Assembly: GCA_030614485.1 (NCBI GenBank)
Contig: JAUWTY010000047.1
Coordinates: 1 to 8,167, forward strand
Source: Methanosarcinales archaeon
Lineage (GTDB): Archaea; Halobacteriota; Methanosarcinia; Methanosarcinales; Methanocomedenaceae
DNA length: 8,167 nucleotides
Direction: 5' to 3'
A model generated the notes under the pieces. It saw only the letters and a program-made list of their open reading frames with translations, had not been told where the DNA came from and searched no databases. The stretch's first letter is position 1, and each line of letters starts with the position of its first letter. The translations under genes and the position numbers were made by a program. Shown piece by piece: positions 5,532-8,167 of the stretch.

Positions 5532-6361
5532 GGGACTTCACCACCCGCTTTTTTAACAATATCCCTGTATCGGTCTATGTAATCCTTTTCTTCCTTGTTA
5601 ACCAACACACCCACAGGGAACTGCTCATCCACTTCATCAGGTGGAATTTTATCAAATACAGGGCTGGATACTGAATTATCTTTGAACCATTGCATCATAT
5701 CCATGGGTGTTCCCAGTTTGTTACGTCTACCGTACTGAACTGGGCACTGTGACATGGCCTCCACAACGCTAAAACCCTTATGATTGAGGGCCCTCAGCAT
5801 CATAGCATCCAGCATCTTTGCATGGAATGCGGTGCCCCTGGCTACAAATGTGGCACCGCAGGCCTCTACCAGTTTACATATATCAAATGGTTTTTCGATA
5901 CTGCCATACTGTGCTGTACTGGCTTTGCGCTCCATTGGGGTGGTGGGAGAATATTGTCCCCCTGTCATGCCATAGATATTGTTGTTGATGATAATGGAAG
6001 TGATGCCAATGTTACGTCGGCAGGCATGTATCAGGTGGTTGCCGCCGATGGCTGTGGCATCCCCATCGCCCATGACGGTTATTACTGTCAGTTCGGGATT
6101 TGCCAGTTTGATACCAGTGGCAAATGTCAAGGCTCGACCATGTGTTGTATGCAGGGTATTGAAGTCCAGATAAGTGCTTATCCTCCCTGAGCATCCTATC
6201 CCACTGACCAAAACTATCTCGTCCTTGGTAAGCTCAGTGTTCTCAATAGCCCTGACAAGTGCGCCCATAACAATACCTATCCCGCATCCCGGGCACCACA
6301 TATGTGGGAATTTCTTATCCGGACGGAGGTATTTGTAAATAGCCTCAGTTGTACGCATCAT
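5528..6361 (-). CDS. korB: 2-oxoglutarate:ferredoxin oxidoreductase, beta subunit (KorB)
   Basis: A 277-residue thiamine-pyrophosphate-binding subunit. The enzyme interconverts 2-oxoglutarate plus CoA and succinyl-CoA plus CO2 with ferredoxin as electron carrier, in the cytoplasm. Visible residues are the ThDP/Mg motif GDGDATAIGGNH (98-109) ending in NNN (126-128), the loop IYGMTGGQYSPTTP (129-142), and the four cysteines expected to hold the catalytic-site 4Fe-4S cluster: C23 and C26 (WCPGCG), C57 (GCSG) and C206 (SQCP). All are present, so it should be active. The start ATG at 6361 overlaps the korA stop (ATGA); a second ATG follows directly, so the N-terminus could be one residue shorter. 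A GGAAGTG lies just upstream. Pyruvate- or branched-chain-specific relatives share these motifs; KOR is preferred from the RPDKKFPHMWCPGCGIG start and subunit sizes. Confidence 0.92.
   Translation of the reverse strand: MMRTTEAIYKYLRPDKKFPHMWCPGCGIGIVMGALVRAIENTELTKDEIVLVSGIGCSGRISTYLDFNTLHTTHGRALTFATGIKLANPELTVITVMGDGDATAIGGNHLIHACRRNIGITSIIINNNIYGMTGGQYSPTTPMERKASTAQYGSIEKPFDICKLVEACGATFVARGTAFHAKMLDAMMLRALNHKGFSVVEAMSQCPVQYGRRNKLGTPMDMMQWFKDNSVSSPVFDKIPPDEVDEQFPVGVLVNKEEKDYIDRYRDIVKKAGGEVP
5538..5545 (-). promoter_or_regulatory. Ribosome binding site of korC, supporting a TTG start
   Basis: GGTGGTGA on the - strand within the end of korB, six bases before the TTG at 5531. It supports TTG as the real start of korC. 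Confidence 0.6.
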
Positions 6362-7488
6362 GATGACACTTCCTGTATTTTCGAGAAAATCTGGTCCGGG
6401 GTTACCAGTTCACCGTCAACCCTGGTGACCCGTACTGCCTTTTTTGGACAGGACTTGAGTACCTCACCATAGACCTGTCCCAAGTTCATCTCGGGTATCA
6501 CAAATGTTTTCATCCTACCTGTTATGCCTTCAAGATGAAATCTGGGAAAAGGCCACAGAGTTATCGGTCTTAGCATCCCTGCCTTAATACCTTCTTTTCG
6601 AGCCATATTTACTGCCTCCCGGGCCGACCGGGCCACACTTCCATAAGCCACAACACAGATGTCTGCATCTTTCAGGAGATACTCTTCGATATCAATGATG
6701 TCGTGCAGGTTATTCTTGATCTTGTTGATAATACTTTTCAGACCTTGTTCAACCTCGTCGTGGTCCAGGGTAGGGAAACCAGACCTGTCATGTACCATAC
6801 CTGTTACATGGTAACGATATCCCTGACCAAAGGGGGCCAGGGGGGTAATATCTCCACCTGGCAGGTTCTCGTATGGATGATACCATTCAGGAGGGACTGT
6901 GGGTTTTGCCCTGTCTATCACCTCAAGAGTGGGGGGAATCTCGATGTTCTCCCACATGTGGCCTACTATACCATCCATCAGCACAATGACCGGAGTCCGG
7001 TATTTTTCTGCCAGGTTGAAGGCACGGACTGTCAGGGTATAGCATTCCAGTACAGACTTGGGGCACAGCACAATGGCCGGGTGATCCCCGTGGGTGCCCC
7101 ACCGGCTCTGCATGACGTCACCCTGGCTGGGCCGGGTGGGCATTCCGGTACTGGGCCCCCCCCTCATTACATTGACAACCACGCAGGGAACTTCTGCCAT
7201 GGATGCAAAACCTATATTTTCCTGCATTAATGAGAATCCCGGGCCGCTGGTGGCTGTCATGGATTTGGTGCCTGCAAGTGAGGCACCGATTATGGCACCC
7301 ATGCTGGATATTTCATCTTCCATCTGGATGAAGGTCCCGTTCAATTTGGGTAGTTCGGCTGCCAGGAATTCGGCTATCTCTGTACTGGGGGTAATAGGGT
7401 ATCCTGCAAAGAACCGCATGCCTGCTGCCAGTGCGCCCATGGCACATGCCTCATTACCCTGCAATAATACCTCATTTCGCTTATTCAT
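6358..7488 (-). CDS. korA: 2-oxoglutarate:ferredoxin oxidoreductase, alpha subunit (KorA)
   Basis: A 376-residue alpha subunit, the pyrimidine-binding half of the thiamine-dependent active site, paired with KorB. Landmarks are GNEACAMGALAAGMRFFAGY then PITPSTEIAEF (residues 11-41), QMEDEISSMGAIIGASLAG (55-73) with the glutamate region expected to activate thiamine, TSGPGFSLMQENIGFA (80-95), and GGPSTGMPTRPSQGD in domain I. A C-terminal transketolase-like domain follows (about 275-370, including VVAYGSVARSAREAV and LRPITLWPFP). ATG at 7488 lies eight bases inside korD and has an AGGAGGT five bases upstream. KorB begins at its stop with a four-base overlap. Length and motifs are complete. Substrate specificity cannot be proved by eye; 2-oxoglutarate is the best call, other 2-oxoacids are the alternative. 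Confidence 0.92.
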   Translation of the reverse strand: MNKRNEVLLQGNEACAMGALAAGMRFFAGYPITPSTEIAEFLAAELPKLNGTFIQMEDEISSMGAIIGASLAGTKSMTATSGPGFSLMQENIGFASMAEVPCVVVNVMRGGPSTGMPTRPSQGDVMQSRWGTHGDHPAIVLCPKSVLECYTLTVRAFNLAEKYRTPVIVLMDGIVGHMWENIEIPPTLEVIDRAKPTVPPEWYHPYENLPGGDITPLAPFGQGYRYHVTGMVHDRSGFPTLDHDEVEQGLKSIINKIKNNLHDIIDIEEYLLKDADICVVAYGSVARSAREAVNMARKEGIKAGMLRPITLWPFPRFHLEGITGRMKTFVIPEMNLGQVYGEVLKSCPKKAVRVTRVDGELVTPDQIFSKIQEVSS

Positions 7489-7714
7489 GCTCTACCTCCT
7501 CTTTCACTTCATGTTTCGCCTGTAAAGTTATTGCGTAATCCGGACAATGGACATCACACATTCCACACAGGATACAATCCTCGGGTCTGGCTGCATAAGG
7601 ATATCCGTCTGGACCTTTTTCAAGTACTTTCTTAGGGCAAATGGCTATGCAGATGCCGCACTGCTTGCACCAGCTTGAGAAAATGTGTATGGGTTCGTCA
7701 TTTTTTGGGGTCAT
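7481..7714 (-). CDS. korD: 2-oxoglutarate:ferredoxin oxidoreductase, delta (ferredoxin-type) subunit (KorD)
   Basis: A 77-residue ferredoxin-like subunit with two 4Fe-4S binding motifs: C16-x2-C19-x2-C22-x3-C26-P and C47-x2-C50-x2-C53-x3-C57-P. It passes electrons from the KorA/KorB active site to soluble ferredoxin. The C-terminal tail is Glu/Lys rich. The open frame extends up to an ATG at 7765, but ATG at 7714 is chosen: the family starts shortly before the WCKQCGIC motif, and a TATA box at 7739-7750 lies between the two candidates, so the upstream codons would not be transcribed. With that TATA box the transcript would start within a few bases of 7714, making the mRNA leaderless or nearly so. 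ATG at 7726 is a weaker alternative. First gene of korDABC. Confidence 0.88.
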   Translation of the reverse strand: MTPKNDEPIHIFSSWCKQCGICIAICPKKVLEKGPDGYPYAARPEDCILCGMCDVHCPDYAITLQAKHEVKEEVEHE

Positions 7715-7738
7715 GCTGATAAACATCCATCTTAGGTT

Positions 7739-7750
7739 GGATATAAATTT
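7739..7750 (-). promoter_or_regulatory. TATA box of the korDABC operon
   Basis: On the - strand AAATTTATATCC, an archaeal-type TATA element. Its centre is about 30 bases before the korD ATG at 7714, which predicts initiation near 7717-7720. A weaker TTTATAATT at about 7776-7784 is a second candidate. Confidence 0.5.
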
Positions 7751-7765
7751 AAAACAACATATCAC

Positions 7766-8017
7766 TGTTATGGGAATTATAAATAATGTACGATGTAGAG
7801 GAAACTATGTTAATGCTGAATATTCCAGATTTAAAAAATCGAATGAATGAAGTACCTGACTAATTAGCTCAATATTGCAGTTAAACAAGCAAAATTAAAA
7901 ATACTATAGTCGGGAGGATGGAAGCCCCTATTCCCGTAGGAGCCCCACTAAATATTAAATCTTTAATAATAGACCTGAAATGTCAGGGAATTTAACTATT
8001 AGACTATTATTTGACCC
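7766..8017. other. AT-rich intergenic region, no confident gene
   Basis: These 252 bases separate the korDABC promoter from the 3' end of the gene at the window edge; the two flanking genes point the same way (- strand). The stretch is AT rich except for a GC-rich island at 7910-7947 that can form a hairpin (CGGGA 7911-7915 with TCCCG 7932-7936) and carries two near copies of GGAAGCCCC (7920-7928 and 7939-7946). Two + strand ORFs of 25 codons (7786-7863 and 7918-7995) are present. No tRNA, clear C/D box RNA or CRISPR repeat is seen. Confidence 0.5.
7918..7995 (+). CDS. Possible small peptide gene or gene remnant, 25 codons
   Basis: ATG at 7918 opens a 25-codon frame ending TAA at 7993-7995. 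The peptide begins MEAPIPVGAP and ends LKCQGI; I do not recognise it. Its composition is protein-like (Pro/Gly/Ala start, then an Ile/Leu-rich stretch with Lys and Asp). GGGAGG directly abuts the ATG, too close for normal use as a Shine-Dalgarno. An A/T-rich ATTAAAAATA (about 7893-7902) lies upstream and could be a poor TATA box for a leaderless transcript. The start lies in the hairpin at 7911-7936. It could be a real peptide, the 5' stub of a lost gene, or chance; in a gap of this size a frame of this length is not itself significant. Confidence 0.2.
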   Translation: MEAPIPVGAPLNIKSLIIDLKCQGI

Positions 8018-8167
8018 TTAATATGCCATATAATATGCCAGTTTTTTCTTTTCTAAAAAGTTCAATTTTCCATAGATGGCATCATACAATGCCAAGATCT
8101 GGTTCGAATCAATAGGATCCTCAAGCTCCCGGGCCGCTTGCCTGAATATCTTCCATACATCCTGCGG
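8018..8167 (-). CDS. Hypothetical protein, C-terminal 49 residues only
   Basis: The frame is open from the window edge to a TAA at 8018-8020 on the - strand. The visible C-terminus reads PQDVWKIFRQAARELEDPID at first and ends KKKLAYYMAY. It looks like a soluble helical protein end with alternating charged and hydrophobic residues; codon usage and composition look coding. I do not recognise the family. It lies upstream of korDABC in the same direction, but a 300-base AT-rich gap with a promoter separates them, so it is probably a separate transcript. Confidence 0.6.
   Translation of the reverse strand, partial: PQDVWKIFRQAARELEDPIDSNQILALYDAIYGKLNFLEKKKLAYYMAY

Noticed and set aside
6703..7230. 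A 175-codon + strand frame opposite korA
   Set aside because: korA on the other strand is complete with clear motifs; the + frame has no recognisable domain and is an antisense shadow. The same holds for + frames at 5780-6190 and 7094-7525.
7641..7850. A 69-codon + strand frame running from korD into the intergenic gap
   Set aside because: Its first half is antisense to the ferredoxin motifs of korD, and it has no ribosome binding site or recognisable sequence.

Overview
The window looks like a piece of chromosome from a euryarchaeon of the methanogen / Halobacteriota side, perhaps Methanosarcinales-like. This rests on archaeal-only gene content (archaeal primase small subunit, Gins51, L44e, S27e, aIF2-alpha, Nop10, PAC2), archaeal-style TATA boxes, GGTGA/GGAGG ribosome binding sites, a four-subunit ferredoxin-dependent 2-oxoacid oxidoreductase, and a secreted acidic protein rich in N-glycosylation sequons. 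Genus and species cannot be fixed from the sequence alone.

Region 1 (1-3480, + strand) is a compact information-processing cluster: the 3' end of priS, the GINS subunit Gins51, ribosomal proteins L44e and S27e, initiation factor aIF2-alpha, the H/ACA snoRNP protein Nop10, and a PAC2-family proteasome-assembly-chaperone-like protein. Genes overlap by 4 nt or are separated by fewer than 40 nt, so they probably form one transcription unit that ties replication fork proteins to translation. An imperfect hairpin with T tracts on both sides (3481-3541) closes it.

Region 2 (3540-4973, - strand) is a two-gene unit of accessory character. First comes a secreted protein with a signal peptide, a tandem 9-residue repeat that carries one N-glycosylation sequon per unit, and a DUF5667-like helical domain. 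A 96-residue protein of unknown function follows, probably translationally coupled. A TATA box and possible operator lie in the AT-rich gap upstream.

Region 3 (4974-7714, - strand) is korDABC, encoding the four subunits of a 2-oxoacid (most likely 2-oxoglutarate):ferredoxin oxidoreductase. The genes overlap end to start (8, 4 and 4 nt), as expected for a complex made in fixed stoichiometry. korC uses a TTG start.

Region 4 (7715-8167) holds the korDABC promoter, an AT-rich gap with two very short + strand ORFs of 25 codons (one starting in a GC-rich hairpin), and the C-terminal 49 codons of an unrecognised - strand gene cut by the window edge.

Most of the window is orthodox archaeal housekeeping. 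The least explained parts are the sequon-repeat secreted protein with its partner, and the gap at 7766-8017.
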